Shown here piece after piece: positions 1 through 9,200 of a stretch of DNA of 64,000 nucleotides (position 1 is its first letter; the number at the start of each line of letters is the position of its first letter). The stretch covers positions 1 through 64,000 of the forward strand of contig NZ_JBHTHA010000036.1 in the NCBI RefSeq assembly GCF_042676385.1. The letters run 5' to 3'. The notes beneath the pieces were generated by a model. That model was not told the DNA's origin and did no database searches. It was given only the letters and a program-made list of their open reading frames with translations. This DNA is from Paenibacillus_E sp042676385 (GTDB taxonomy: Bacteria; Bacillota; Bacilli; Paenibacillales; NBRC-103111). The position numbers and the translations under genes were made by a program.

Positions 1-25
1 AAATCCTGCGAATAAGCGAGAATAC

Positions 26-97
26 ATGAGAAAAAACCTTAAAACCGAGGGACGATATTTTCCATCTTTACAGACGAGAAGAAACGTATGGCATTAG
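26..97 (+). repeat. copy of a dispersed repeat (short peptide-like ORF)
   Basis: Bases 51-83 match, with about one or two differences, the reverse complement of a stretch at 42302-42337 in this same window. In both copies the matching DNA can be read as a short peptide containing RYF, any residue, then SLQTRR; here an ATG at 26 opens a 23-codon frame ending at 97. There is no convincing ribosome site, so it is listed as a repeat rather than a gene. See the copies near 42.3 and 42.4 kb. Confidence 0.5.
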
Positions 98-99
98 AC

Positions 100-126
100 A
101 AGGACCCGGCCTTGGGCCAGGTCCTT
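100..126. terminator. hairpin downstream of the aminotransferase remnant
   Basis: Arms AAGGACC (100-106) and GGTCCTT (120-126) enclose a GGCC/GGCC inner stem. The U-tract is poor on both strands. It lies immediately after the end of the aminotransferase remnant on the minus strand, so it is probably the old terminator of that gene and may now serve the YebC-family gene. Confidence 0.4.
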
Positions 127-250
127 ATCTCATACTGCGAAAGTATGTTTCAAATTCAATTTACAGCTTACGAGTAATTGGACTCGGTTCGCCTGAACCA
201 ACAGGGGTTCCATCATCTCCGATGACCGGAGTGACTTCGACTGTCGTGCC
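125..250 (-). pseudogene. 3' remnant of a D-amino-acid aminotransferase (Dat/class IV) gene
   Basis: Directly downstream of the yeeI stop, the minus strand in another frame reads VEVTPVIGDDGTPVGSGEP then SPITRKL. This resembles the C-terminal tail of Bacillus D-alanine aminotransferases (the EV/I-PV..DG..IG.GKPGP.T..L block). A TAA at 161-163 follows RKL, and the frame then continues IEFETYF to a second stop near 125, as expected if the TAA replaced a Tyr codon. No upstream part of the enzyme is present, because yeeI occupies that space. I infer a decayed tail left by a deletion or insertion. The match is from memory of the family. Confidence 0.5.
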
Positions 251-252
251 TA

Positions 253-963
253 TTATTCCACGTTATGATAAACCTGTTGCACATCCTCTAAATCTTCCAA
301 AGCATCAATCAGTTTATCAAATTGAGCTTGTCCTTCTTCCGGTAAGGTAACGTTATTTTGAGCTAGCATTGTCAGTTCAGCAATGGAAAACTCCGTGATT
401 CCAGCCTTTTTGAATGCTTCTTGAACAGCGTGGAACTGCTCCGGCTCAGCGTAAACCATTACGATCTCATCTTCTTCAACAATGTCACGAATGTCTACAT
501 CCGCTTCGAGCAAAATTTCCATAACCTCATCGATGCTTCTATCTTCAATACCGATAACAGCTGTGGCATCGAACATGTAAGCGACTGAGCCGTTTACACC
601 CATATTACCGCCATTTTTACTAAATGCTGCTCGTACGCTAGAAGCAGTACGGTTTACGTTATTCGTAAGTGTGTCCACAATTACCATTGCACCGTTTGGA
701 CCGAAGCCCTCATAACGAAGCTCCTCATAAATTTCATCTGAGCTGCCTTTTGCTTTATCGATGGCACGATCAATAATAGCTTTCGGAACATTATAGGTCT
801 TTGCCCGTTCGAGTACAACCTTCAAAGCACGGTTCGCTTCCGGGTCCGGTTCCCCCTTCCGTGCTGCTACATAAATTTCAAGTCCGAACTTAGCGTAAAT
901 TCGGCTTGTATTTGCATCTTTAGAGGCTTTCTTTTCTTTAATGTTATTCCACTTACGGCCCAC
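253..963 (-). CDS. yeeI: YebC/PmpR-family DNA-binding regulator (YeeI-like)
   Basis: Cytoplasmic protein of about 236 residues. It belongs to the YebC/TACO1 family, members of which act as transcriptional regulators or as factors that help ribosomes through difficult codons. Visible hallmarks are the N-terminal GRKWNNIKEKKASKD basic helix, the RAL..VLERAK block, the central YEGFGPNGAMVIVDTLTNN motif, and the acidic LEDLEDVQQVYHN end. It is very close to Bacillus YeeI as I remember it. The frame opens with a GTG at 975, but the family starts at MGRKWNN, so the GTG at 963 is preferred, with AAGTGGGA just upstream. It is monocistronic; the aminotransferase tail lies in its 3' flank. Confidence 0.9.
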   Translation of the reverse strand: MGRKWNNIKEKKASKDANTSRIYAKFGLEIYVAARKGEPDPEANRALKVVLERAKTYNVPKAIIDRAIDKAKGSSDEIYEELRYEGFGPNGAMVIVDTLTNNVNRTASSVRAAFSKNGGNMGVNGSVAYMFDATAVIGIEDRSIDEVMEILLEADVDIRDIVEEDEIVMVYAEPEQFHAVQEAFKKAGITEFSIAELTMLAQNNVTLPEEGQAQFDKLIDALEDLEDVQQVYHNVE

Positions 964-1130
964 GATTGATCCCACTTTCTATTTATATTTCATTATCTAT
1001 AATAACCGATTTTCATTTTATATGGAAAAAAAATTAAAATCGCGTCATTTGTCGCCGAATTACGTGGGCCATAAGGTCAGAGTGTATAGAACAAAAGCCC
1101 CCGTCCAATGATGATCGGATACTTTTTTGT

Positions 1131-1152
1131 TTACATAATAATATTTATGTTA
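1131..1152. promoter_or_regulatory. AT-rich inverted repeat (possible operator)
   Basis: TTACATAA, six bases, TTATGTTA. The design (8-bp arms, 6-bp spacer, ATAA..TTAT core) is shared with inverted repeats at 4072-4093 and 18012-18033. It sits between the LysR stop (1165) and the yeeI start (963), so it could be a distal operator for yeeI. It is AT-rich, and chance is a real alternative. Confidence 0.3.
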
Positions 1153-1164
1153 TCATTCATTCAC

Positions 1165-2037
1165 TTAAGGACTCTTTTTGATAGCATCGATCAGCGTCTT
1201 CAAGTAAGGCATATTTCGGTTTTTTAATTTATAGGCCAAATAAAGATCATTCGTTACCCTCAAAGCTTTCCCGATTATTTTTATTTGGTTTGATCGCAAA
1301 GCATTTGTCAGCATGTAAGTAGGCAGTATACTGATACCCGCGCCATGCTCGACAGCTTTCAAAATACTGTGTAAATCGGGCAATACATGTGCAGGCTGGA
1401 TACGAGGACGTTTTTGGAAATGTTCCCGCCAATATCTTCGGATTATCGGCAGTTCATGACCGTAGCTGATCCATGTTTGTGAACATAACCAAGCTTCCAT
1501 TTGCTCCATTTCATTGAAATCTTCTTCGTAGAATTCAATGGGCGCTACGACAACAAACTCCTCTTGAACATAATGAATGTATTCTACGCCAGGCGCCGAT
1601 AGCTTTTGCGATGTCACAATCAAATCGAGTTTATCTTCCAATAACAGCTCAAGAATATTCGACGCAATGCCGTATTGAGCAATTATCCGCAAGTTATATT
1701 TCCCCAAAAAAGGAGCTATCTTTTCTCTAAAAAACTCGGGGGCTGAACCGATTCTTACGACGGGGCGTGCAGGCGATGAAGTCGCACTGAAGCTTAACGT
1801 TGTTTCTTCGAGCTTTTCAATAAGCGGTACTAATTGGGTATATAACTCCTTCCCTCTTTCAGTTGGAAACATTTTGCGCGGTGTCCGTGTAAATAATGGC
1901 TCACCTACTTCTGCTTCAAGAGCAGCCAAATGTTGGCTCATGGCGGGTTGAGTCATAATCCGATCTTTGGCGGCTTCCGATACAGAGCTATGTTTGTAGA
2001 TACTTATAAAACTTCTGTACCATTCAAAATCAACCAT
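1165..2037 (-). CDS. LysR-family transcriptional regulator
   Basis: About 290 residues: an N-terminal winged helix-turn-helix (residues 1-62, with SVSEAAKDRIMTQPAMSQHL and the LF.RTPR wing) followed by a periplasmic-binding-like effector domain (about 90-290). The ATG at 2037 is chosen because GGAAAGGA lies seven bases upstream; a longer frame from 2067 lacks such a site. It follows the MFS gene on the same strand, but a hairpin at 2102-2128 separates them. It may regulate the DJ-1/MFS operon. The ligand cannot be told from the sequence. Confidence 0.88.
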   Translation of the reverse strand: MVDFEWYRSFISIYKHSSVSEAAKDRIMTQPAMSQHLAALEAEVGEPLFTRTPRKMFPTERGKELYTQLVPLIEKLEETTLSFSATSSPARPVVRIGSAPEFFREKIAPFLGKYNLRIIAQYGIASNILELLLEDKLDLIVTSQKLSAPGVEYIHYVQEEFVVVAPIEFYEEDFNEMEQMEAWLCSQTWISYGHELPIIRRYWREHFQKRPRIQPAHVLPDLHSILKAVEHGAGISILPTYMLTNALRSNQIKIIGKALRVTNDLYLAYKLKNRNMPYLKTLIDAIKKSP

Positions 2038-2101
2038 GGCATGATCCTTTCCAATATGAGTTTCCACTTATTATACGGGAAATGGTTCGTGTACAGAAAT
2101 A

Positions 2102-2128
2102 GGAGCCCCGATTTAAACTCGGGACTCC
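2102..2128 (-). terminator. terminator overlapping the MFS stop codon
   Basis: On the minus strand GGAG, mismatch, CCCGA, loop, TCGGG, CTCC forms a compact stem; the MFS stop lies in the loop region. The following T-run (TATTTCT) is weak, so read-through into the LysR gene is possible. Confidence 0.6.
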
Positions 2129-3321
2129 CTTGTATTTTGCCGACTCCCCCATAAGGTAAACAGAATACCGACGAATGTCACCAGTGCCGCAACCCAAGGA
2201 ACGGATGGAAGGCCTCCCCCGAAATTGAATTGAATGACCATGCCTCCCAGGTAGGCGCCTAAGGCATTTCCGAGGTTGAATGCTGCGATGTTCAGGGTAG
2301 ATGCTAAAGTTGGTGCTTCCTTGGCCGTATTCAACATGTGAAGCTGCAATCCCGGGACGGTCCCGAAGGCTGCGATTCCCAGTACAAATACGGTGATCAA
2401 AGCGAGAATCTTATGCTGATCCGTCAAACTGAATACCGCTAGAACAACCGCCAACAGGATTAGAATTCCAATAAGCGAAGGCATCAACCTTCGATCAGCC
2501 AGTTTACCGCCATAAATATTACCTATCGTAAGCCCGACGCCAAATAAGACAAGAATATAAGAGACTGAGCTGGGTGAAAAGCCCGTAATATCCACTAAAA
2601 TTGGTGAGATGTAAGTGAAGGCTGTAAATACACCTCCAAAGCCAAACACGGTCATCAGCAATGCAACATGAATCGCCGGGCGCCGTAAAACGCCGAGCTC
2701 CTGTCGCAAACTCAACTGTGAAGCTTTGACTTGAGGGACAAGAAACATAACGCCGATCCATGCAATCAGCCCAATTACAGTAATAACCCAGAAAGTAAAT
2801 CTCCAACCGAAAGCTTGGCCCAAGAAAGTACCAATTGGAACCCCCAGAATGTTCGCCAGCGTCAATCCAGTAAACATAATTGCAATGGCGCCAGCACGCT
2901 TCTCTTTCGGAACCAACTGCGCCGCAACAACTGATCCCACGCCAAAAAAGGACCCGTGTGTCAAAGCCGCGACGATGCGTGCCCCCATCAAAATCGTATA
3001 ATTTGGTGAGAGCGCTGCAAGTGCGTTGCCTGCTATAAAGATGATCATAAGCAGCATGAGAAGTGCTTTACGCTGCATCTTATGAGTTGCCATTGTTATG
3101 AACGGAGCGCCGACAGCAACCCCAAGCGCATAACCGGTGATTAGCAACCCTGCTGAAGGGATGGAGACGTTGAGGTTAGCTGCCACTTCCGGTAGCAAAC
3201 CCATGATAATAAACTCCGTCATGCCAATGGCAAATGCCCCCACCGTTAGTGCGTATAACGCCATTGTCGATCCTTTACTTGACACCAATGATGAATCATT
3301 GGGTTTGATTGTTGAACTCAA
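2113..3321 (-). CDS. MFS efflux transporter, AraJ/YtbD-like (DHA1)
   Basis: A 402-residue, 12-helix major facilitator protein in the inner membrane. It opens with the TEFIIMGLLPEVA segment typical of the AraJ/NepI/YtbD branch of drug:H+ antiporters, and residues 75-90 carry the cytoplasmic loop after helix 2 (MATHKMQRKALL). The GR.F.G.G...G signature of helix 5 appears as GLTLANILGVPIGTFLG. The start is TTG at 3321 with AAGGAGGGG six bases upstream. It is 32 bases downstream of the DJ-1 gene and probably co-transcribed with it. The likely role is export of small molecules such as sugars, nucleosides or drugs; the substrate is unknown. Confidence 0.88.
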   Translation of the reverse strand: MSSTIKPNDSSLVSSKGSTMALYALTVGAFAIGMTEFIIMGLLPEVAANLNVSIPSAGLLITGYALGVAVGAPFITMATHKMQRKALLMLLMIIFIAGNALAALSPNYTILMGARIVAALTHGSFFGVGSVVAAQLVPKEKRAGAIAIMFTGLTLANILGVPIGTFLGQAFGWRFTFWVITVIGLIAWIGVMFLVPQVKASQLSLRQELGVLRRPAIHVALLMTVFGFGGVFTAFTYISPILVDITGFSPSSVSYILVLFGVGLTIGNIYGGKLADRRLMPSLIGILILLAVVLAVFSLTDQHKILALITVFVLGIAAFGTVPGLQLHMLNTAKEAPTLASTLNIAAFNLGNALGAYLGGMVIQFNFGGGLPSVPWVAALVTFVGILFTLWGSRQNTRESRV

Positions 3322-3353
3322 GTTATTCCCCTCCTTGCTAAAAACAGTAATGC

Positions 3354-4013
3354 TTAACTTAGTCTCTCAATAACAGCGTGAGTTACGGCTACGGTAGATT
3401 GAGGATTCTGTCCTGTTATAAGATTACCGTCGACCTCATAATGCGTTGACCAATTAGGGGCTGCTACAAAAATAGCTCCTAGGTCGCGAAGTCTGCTTTC
3501 CAGTAAAAACGGCAGATGTTGCTCTAACGTCGTATCGGCCTCTTCCCTATTTGTAAAAGCATTAACACGTTTACCGGACACAAGCGGTTGACCATTCGAC
3601 AATGTGACACCAACCAATCCTGCCGGACCATGACATACAGCGGCTACAATCTTGTCTCCTTCATAAAATTCTCGCAGCAATTGTTGAAGTTTCTGACTTA
3701 CTGGTAGGTCAAACATGGTTCCGTGGCCACCCGGTAAAAATATCACGTCATAATTTTCGGCGGATACGTCATCAATCTTCCATGTATCTTCCAAATATTT
3801 TGCCGCATCTAAAATCTCTTTATGTGTATTTTCATCTATACTGCTTGGGTCAATCGGCGCCTTTCCTCCAAGCGGACTTGCTACCTTAATGTCATACCCT
3901 TCATTTTTGAAGCCTAAATAGGCTTCGGAAAACTCAGATAACCAAATCCCTGTCATTTTACCTTCAATAATTTTTGCATGGCTCGTTACAACCATTAAAA
4001 TATGTTTTGCCAT
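3354..4013 (-). CDS. DJ-1/PfpI-family protein (Hsp31-like, type 1 glutamine amidotransferase fold)
   Basis: 219 residues with the flavodoxin-like DJ-1 fold. The nucleophile elbow AAVCHGPAGL (Cys near residue 122) and the upstream acidic residue in GIWLSEFSEAY match the Cys/Glu pair of Hsp31/YDR533C-type members, which act as glyoxalases, deglycases or chaperones in carbonyl stress. FLPGGHGTMFD is also typical. The ATG at 4013 has GGGGAGG upstream. It is the first gene of a probable DJ-1/MFS operon, with an inverted repeat (4072-4093) in its promoter region. The detoxification role is inferred from the family. Confidence 0.88.
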   Translation of the reverse strand: MAKHILMVVTSHAKIIEGKMTGIWLSEFSEAYLGFKNEGYDIKVASPLGGKAPIDPSSIDENTHKEILDAAKYLEDTWKIDDVSAENYDVIFLPGGHGTMFDLPVSQKLQQLLREFYEGDKIVAAVCHGPAGLVGVTLSNGQPLVSGKRVNAFTNREEADTTLEQHLPFLLESRLRDLGAIFVAAPNWSTHYEVDGNLITGQNPQSTVAVTHAVIERLS

Positions 4014-4071
4014 CCGTATAGCCTCCCCACTAGGTTTGTTTTTTGCTACATCGCCATTCTAAACACTATAT

Positions 4072-4093
4072 TTTCATAAAACAAATTATGAAA
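4072..4093. promoter_or_regulatory. inverted repeat in the DJ-1 operon promoter
   Basis: TTTCATAA, six bases, TTATGAAA: perfect 8-bp arms about 60 bases upstream of the DJ-1 start. The ATAA-N6-TTAT core would suit a LysR-type site, and a LysR gene lies at the end of this cluster. This is the only clear element on the left side of the 340-bp gap 4014-4353. Confidence 0.4.
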
Positions 4094-4245
4094 TAATGTA
4101 TCAATCATAAAAATATTTATAGCAAAAATGAAAAAGAGCCGCATCTTCATCAAATTCACATTTCCTACCTGCACCCCTCCCCACTTTCATATCGATCAGT
4201 ATGTTTCAATTTTATGTTTATTGTACAAAATGTCAACAAATACGG

Positions 4246-4274
4246 TTGACAGCAAGATTATTTCCGTATATATT
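4246..4274 (+). promoter_or_regulatory. sigma-A promoter of the MFS gene at 4354
   Basis: TTGACA (4246-4251), a 17-base spacer, and TATATT (4269-4274). This is a near-consensus housekeeping promoter that would start transcription at about 4281, just before the palindrome at 4289. Confidence 0.75.
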
Positions 4275-4288
4275 TACCTAAACGATTA

Positions 4289-4323
4289 ACGTACCAATCG
4301 GTATAATATACTGATTGGTACGT
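4289..4323. promoter_or_regulatory. 35-bp near-perfect palindromic operator
   Basis: Arms ACGTACCAATC and GATTGGTACGT flank an inner palindrome GTATA-A-TATAC. Only one base pair besides the centre breaks symmetry. It lies at about +8 to +42 of the promoter at 4246-4274 and ends 30 bases before the start codon, so a bound protein would block elongation. The ACCAATCGGT-like half sites resemble TetR-family operators. No TetR gene is adjacent. Confidence 0.75.
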
Positions 4324-4353
4324 ATTTTTAATTTTCAATTAGGAGGATGAAAA

Positions 4354-5604
4354 ATGAAAACACAAGAGGAAGAAGCGGTGCACGTTTCCGCCAAATCCAT
4401 ATCGCGACAAACCGCCACGTTGTTTGCAGCAGCATGCGGTTCAGCAGTTGCCAATATTTACTACGCACAACCGCTTCTTGACGAATTGTCCAAGGCGTTT
4501 GGTATTGATCATTCATCGATTGGCATTGTCATTACACTTACTCAAATTTGTTATGCTATTGGTCTTCTATTGTTGGTTCCGCTCGGCGATCTGTTGAATC
4601 GCCGCTGGATGATCCCCATTCAGATGCTCACATCCGTGGTTGGTTTGACCATTGTCGGATTGGCTCCGACAAGTACGATTTTGCTGATTGGCATGGCTAT
4701 CGTCGGTCTTCTTGCCGTTGTGGTGCAAGTGCTAGTGGCATTCGCGGCGACTCTGGCCAGCCCTGAAGAGAGGGGGCGTGTTGTAGGATTGGTAACTAGC
4801 GGTGTCGTTATCGGCATTTTGTTGGCCCGAACCTTTGCCGGTATCGTGACGGATCTCGCGGGATGGCGTTCCGTGTATCTGGTCTCCGCGGCGCTTACTT
4901 TGATTATGGCTTGCGCATTATTTCGCGTATTACCACATCATGAAAACCAAAAATTGTTGGTTTCTTACCCACAGTTGGTGCGCTCGGTACTTATATTGTT
5001 CCTTCAGGAGCGGATCCTGAGAATCCGTGCCGTGCTTGCGATGTTTATTTTTGCAGCGTTCAGCATTTTATGGACGTCTTTGGTGCTGCCTCTCACGGAA
5101 CCTCCGTTATCTCTTTCGCATTCTGCGGTCGGGGCTTTTGGTCTCGTCGGTGCTGCAGGAGCATTGGCAGCTGCTCGCGCGGGTCGGTTGGCCGACCGAG
5201 GTTTTGGTCAAAAGACGACCGGCATTGCTCTCATCTTATTGATGGTATCCTGGTTGCCTATAAGCTACGTCCAGCATTCCGTGACGGCACTGATCGCAGG
5301 TGTTCTTATCCTGGACTTAGCCGTGCAAGCCGTGCATGTTACCAACCAAAGTCTGATCCTCACCGTGCGGCCAGAGGCGCGCAGTCGGCTTACTGCCGGT
5401 TATATGATCTTTTACTCCATCGGCAGTGCAACGGGTTCGATAGCATCTACCCATGTCTACGCTTATGCAGGATGGCTTGGCGTGTGTGTATTGGGTGCCG
5501 TTGTCAGCACGCTTGCCCTACTATTTTGGGCGTTTACCCTTCGTTCACAGTCAACCGGAATCTTGGATCACAACAAAACGACAAAAACCTCAGGAATTTC
5601 CTGA
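4354..5604 (+). CDS. MFS transporter (drug:H+ antiporter-type)
   Basis: 416 residues, 12 predicted helices. ANIYYAQPLLDEL at the start of helix 1 and GDLLNRRWMI after helix 2 (the GD...RR loop motif A) are diagnostic of the AraJ/YgaY-like MFS branch. AGGAGG precedes the ATG at 4354. The strong promoter and long palindrome upstream imply tight repression and substrate induction, as for TetR-controlled efflux pumps. A terminator stem encodes the last residues (TKTSGIS). The exported compound is unknown. Confidence 0.88.
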   Translation: MKTQEEEAVHVSAKSISRQTATLFAAACGSAVANIYYAQPLLDELSKAFGIDHSSIGIVITLTQICYAIGLLLLVPLGDLLNRRWMIPIQMLTSVVGLTIVGLAPTSTILLIGMAIVGLLAVVVQVLVAFAATLASPEERGRVVGLVTSGVVIGILLARTFAGIVTDLAGWRSVYLVSAALTLIMACALFRVLPHHENQKLLVSYPQLVRSVLILFLQERILRIRAVLAMFIFAAFSILWTSLVLPLTEPPLSLSHSAVGAFGLVGAAGALAAARAGRLADRGFGQKTTGIALILLMVSWLPISYVQHSVTALIAGVLILDLAVQAVHVTNQSLILTVRPEARSRLTAGYMIFYSIGSATGSIASTHVYAYAGWLGVCVLGAVVSTLALLFWAFTLRSQSTGILDHNKTTKTSGIS

Positions 5605-5609
5605 GGTTT
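5585..5609. terminator. bidirectional terminator between convergent genes
   Basis: AAACCTCAGGAA and TTCCTGAGGTTT form a 12-bp stem around a very short loop. It contains the stop codon of the plus-strand MFS gene and lies 20 bases past the stop of the minus-strand DUF1906 gene, for which a TTTTTGTCGTTTTG tract follows. Confidence 0.8.
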
Positions 5610-5628
5610 AATCGATTGCATGAAATCC

Positions 5629-6258
5629 CTATCCGGCCTTCCCGACTTGAAAACCTCCGCCGTTCCCGGTGGTTACATTCGTATCAACCGGCGTTCCCGC
5701 AATCGCGCTTCCCGATAGTTGCTTAATGTTCCAAGTATCGAACGAATGATAACCGCTCCAGCCGATAGACTCGGAGAGCCAGGCGTAAGTCACTTCAGGA
5801 AAAGCTTGCATAAGGCTTTGACACGTTAAGCCGGATCCGTATACGCCTACTTCGTAGCTGTAATCATCTTCACTGAGGGACTTGAACGAATCGATAACTC
5901 CGCGGATGTATTCCCTGATACCGCCTTGGATATCGGCCAAGGCAGCGTCATAATCTACGGCGAAATAAATGGGAGTTCCAAAAGGCTGACCAATCGTATC
6001 ACGTGCGTACACGAACGCGTCCTTGCCATCCCTGTTTCCGCTAGTGTAGGAAAAATAACCGGCACTCGTCGGGAAGCCGTTCTCCCAAACGGCTACAATG
6101 TACAGGCCAGCTTGAGTAAGAGCGTTGGCTTCAGCACGCGTCAAATTTTTGCCAGGATTGTTTCGGTTATAGTATCTGCATACAAAATCATAACCTGATT
6201 CCTTGATTGCAGCTGCCAGCGAGGTGCAGTTCGTCGGTGTATCTACCCCTTTTGCCAT
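5629..6258 (-). CDS. DUF1906 glycoside-hydrolase-like protein
   Basis: 209 residues covering one DUF1906 (Rv2525c-like, TIM-barrel) domain: GVDTPTN at the first strand, DFVCRYYN, YIVAVWENG, PIYFAVDYD with acidic residues at the barrel mouth, and YGVYGSG-like and TYAWLSESIGW segments. Family members resemble GH25 lysozymes and are thought to bind or cut peptidoglycan or glycans. No signal peptide is visible, which is unusual for a wall enzyme. It is 37 bases downstream of the 1016-residue gene, so the two probably form one transcript. A GGGGAGAAGG site precedes the ATG. Confidence 0.85.
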   Translation of the reverse strand: MAKGVDTPTNCTSLAAAIKESGYDFVCRYYNRNNPGKNLTRAEANALTQAGLYIVAVWENGFPTSAGYFSYTSGNRDGKDAFVYARDTIGQPFGTPIYFAVDYDAALADIQGGIREYIRGVIDSFKSLSEDDYSYEVGVYGSGLTCQSLMQAFPEVTYAWLSESIGWSGYHSFDTWNIKQLSGSAIAGTPVDTNVTTGNGGGFQVGKAG

Positions 6259-6295
6259 AGAAAACCTTCTCCCCTATTAATCAGGATAATTGCGA

Positions 6296-9200
6296 TTACA
6301 ACTGTTTCATTAAACGGTCCACAAGCGACTGAACGCCAGCGATCGGATTTTGAAACAAGAAATCGATACTCAAGTTTTGTTGTTTATTCATGAAGACAAT
6401 CTCCATCGCTAATGAGACCTTTCCGCTGCTAACCGCCTGCAATTGCCCTGTAAAGCTGGCAGAGCGTACAGCCAACAATGCTCCTAATCCATATTTAACG
6501 ATATAATCCGAAACGCCTAACGCGCCGCGAACGGTTTGCTTAACGCCATCTAGGAACTGAGTAGCTACCTTCAGGGCTGCTGTGGCCGTCTCCAAACTGC
6601 CTAGCAGAGCAACAATCCTAGGATCCGAATCCACCGGATAAAGTTTGTTCGCGGATTGCGCGGCTGATAATGCCTGTTGAGCTACGGACAATGCCGCATC
6701 GGCTGTCTTTTTAGCGACATAAAGTGCTGCTAATTGTGTGCCGTAGTAAGCTTTGCGAGGATCGAACCTGCTCAAGCTATCGATTTTATGCTGCATATCG
6801 TTGATTTGATTTTGCAGGGAGTCCACCTTGTCTTTTGCATCGTTGACCGCGGACTGGGCGCTGGCAATATTATTGCGTGCCGTGCTTTGCTGCGAGGCAA
6901 TCTGTTTTCTCGTATCGGCTATCGTATTATTCAATTGATTAACCTTTGCTTGAGCGTCATTCACTTTGGCCTGTGCGCCGCTAATTTGGGAAATAGCACT
7001 ATCAGAGGCAGCTTTGAACGCTTTGCCTGCTTCACTTTCGATATACTTGAACAAATCGTCTTTAAGTGCTGCGGTGACGGAGAAATCACCGTTTGTAAAG
7101 TTTTTCACCGGTGCGTGCGCCTTGATATCCGCTTGGAAGGCATTAAATATTTTTGCGCCAATATTGAGGTCTACGCTTTTGCTGTTTATATTCACTTCGG
7201 CATAACGACTGAAGCCTAGAAGGTTCAATTGCCCGGATAAGTAGAACTGGAGCGGATTGGTTTTGTTGACCTGCAAAGCGAGTGCCGCACCATCTTCCGG
7301 GTGCACCCCAGTTAATTGGAAGTAGTTTCCAATACGAATTGGTGAAATAGTGCCTGCGACATCAATGCCGCTATCTCCAACCGCAATTTTCACGATGGCA
7401 TCAATGCCATAAGCATGCAGCTTACCCTTGAGCGCCATACCTGGCGGGTAGGTTTCAGGACCGATTTTTGCGCCAAGCGGATTAGCCACGACATACACTT
7501 GCGCATCCGAGATGCTCACATCGGTTAAAGAAGCGGGGATCGCAGATAAGGAAGAGAACGATTTGACGATGTCGTGCAGCGATACCGTACCTTGAAGCTC
7601 TCCGTCCAGCAAATCCGGTACTTCTCCCTCCATCAGCTGACAGGCGACTTTCACTTTGATTGTCTCGTTAAAGTCAATTTCTCCAGCTACCCCAACCTTG
7701 AAATCCGGCGACATTTGCATGTCTAGAAACGTATTTCCAATCGCCAGGCCCTTGATCCCAAACGGGTTGTGCCAGATCCCTTGCATGCCGAATGACAGGT
7801 CAACCAAACCTGGTGCGACCGCAACATCACCGCGAAAATCCAGCGTGTCTCCATGGAGCTGCACTTCTACATCCGCGTGAAAATCGATTGTCAAAATCGG
7901 AGATGGTTTCAGCGCCAAACTTAACCCTTTAAAGACGACGCCGGATACGATTTGTAGATTTTCTTCCAAAGAGGCTTCGAGAATCGTTGATTTGAGGTCC
8001 GTTCCGATGGCAGCGTGCACATCTAAACCGTCGATCCGCAGCAGATGGCTGATGGCTTCAAGCCCCTGACTATCCAGTTGGAGCGTAGCAAAATAGTTAA
8101 GTCCCGAGATAACGCCCTCCTGTCCTTTGGGCAGCTCCACATTTGGTAATACATAACTGCTATCGGTAAAGGAAGATACAATTAATGTGGAATGCACGAA
8201 ATTAAGTCCGGCTAATGGCTTGAATATATCGGAGATGTTAGACAGTCTCCAATTTGCATCCGTGACTACCCCTCCAGCAAATTCCCAAGAATCGCTTCGT
8301 TTCTGAATTTCTGCTTCAAGAACACCGAGATTTTGCGCATGGGTTCCAAAAACGAGATTGTACGTATCTGCCTGCTTTTCGATATAAATGTTCGTGTGAT
8401 CGAAAGCAAAATCAGGTAAAACTGACGGATACGCATTTTTTCCGCAGAAATGCTCGATGATCGCTTTAAAGCTGATCGTTGGGATTTGCCCCGCCACTTT
8501 AAAGTCGCCCGGAAGCGCCAGACTAACCTGAAAATCAGCATCGGCAATCTGTGCTTGACCCGATAGATGACCTGCCATGGGTGGTTGATGGCTGCTGTCG
8601 TAATCGAGCTCCATGGCAATATGACCGATGCTCAGATTCGTTACGCCAAGGGGCAGCGTCCATGTATCGGAGCTTGTTGTCTCGATGGAATAGCTTTTGT
8701 TGCGGGGATCGGCTTTAACATTAAGCGTGGCTAGCGAAAGCTCAGGGATACTGGAAGCTGCCGCAGGCAGGAAGTGTTCCACAATCGCCGATACACTTAA
8801 AGTCTCTCCCTCAGCAAGATGACCGCTGATCACAAAATTCGGCAGTTCCGCGAGGACCCCGATTTGCACCCCTCCAACCTCCACATCGCCATCAATCTGG
8901 CATGCAAACGTACGTTTACTGCTATCGCCTGGTTGTTGAATGGTAACAGCAAGCTGTACCTTTGAAACTGATAATCCATTTTCAACGATAATCCACGGGG
9001 CTGTTGTACCGATCGTTGCCCCTACAGAAGTGATCGTTAAATTGTCAGGAATGAAACTAATTACTAATTTTTGAAGCGCAAGTCCTGAGAAATGCTGAAT
9101 GGCATCCGGCAGCGACTTCCAGAGGTCTCCTTGCAGTTGATTCGCATCGAAAAGTGTGAAGCTGCCTTGAATCGTAATTTCGGTACCGTCTGCTGTGATA

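Noticed and set aside
1096..1128. Possible terminator after the first LysR gene
   Set aside because: GTCC/GGAC-like arms are too short and mismatched to call a stem, although a T-run follows on the plus strand.
5070..5726. 218-codon plus-strand frame overlapping the MFS gene
   Set aside because: Composition rich in Arg, Cys and Ser, no family resemblance; a shadow of the MFS gene in another frame.
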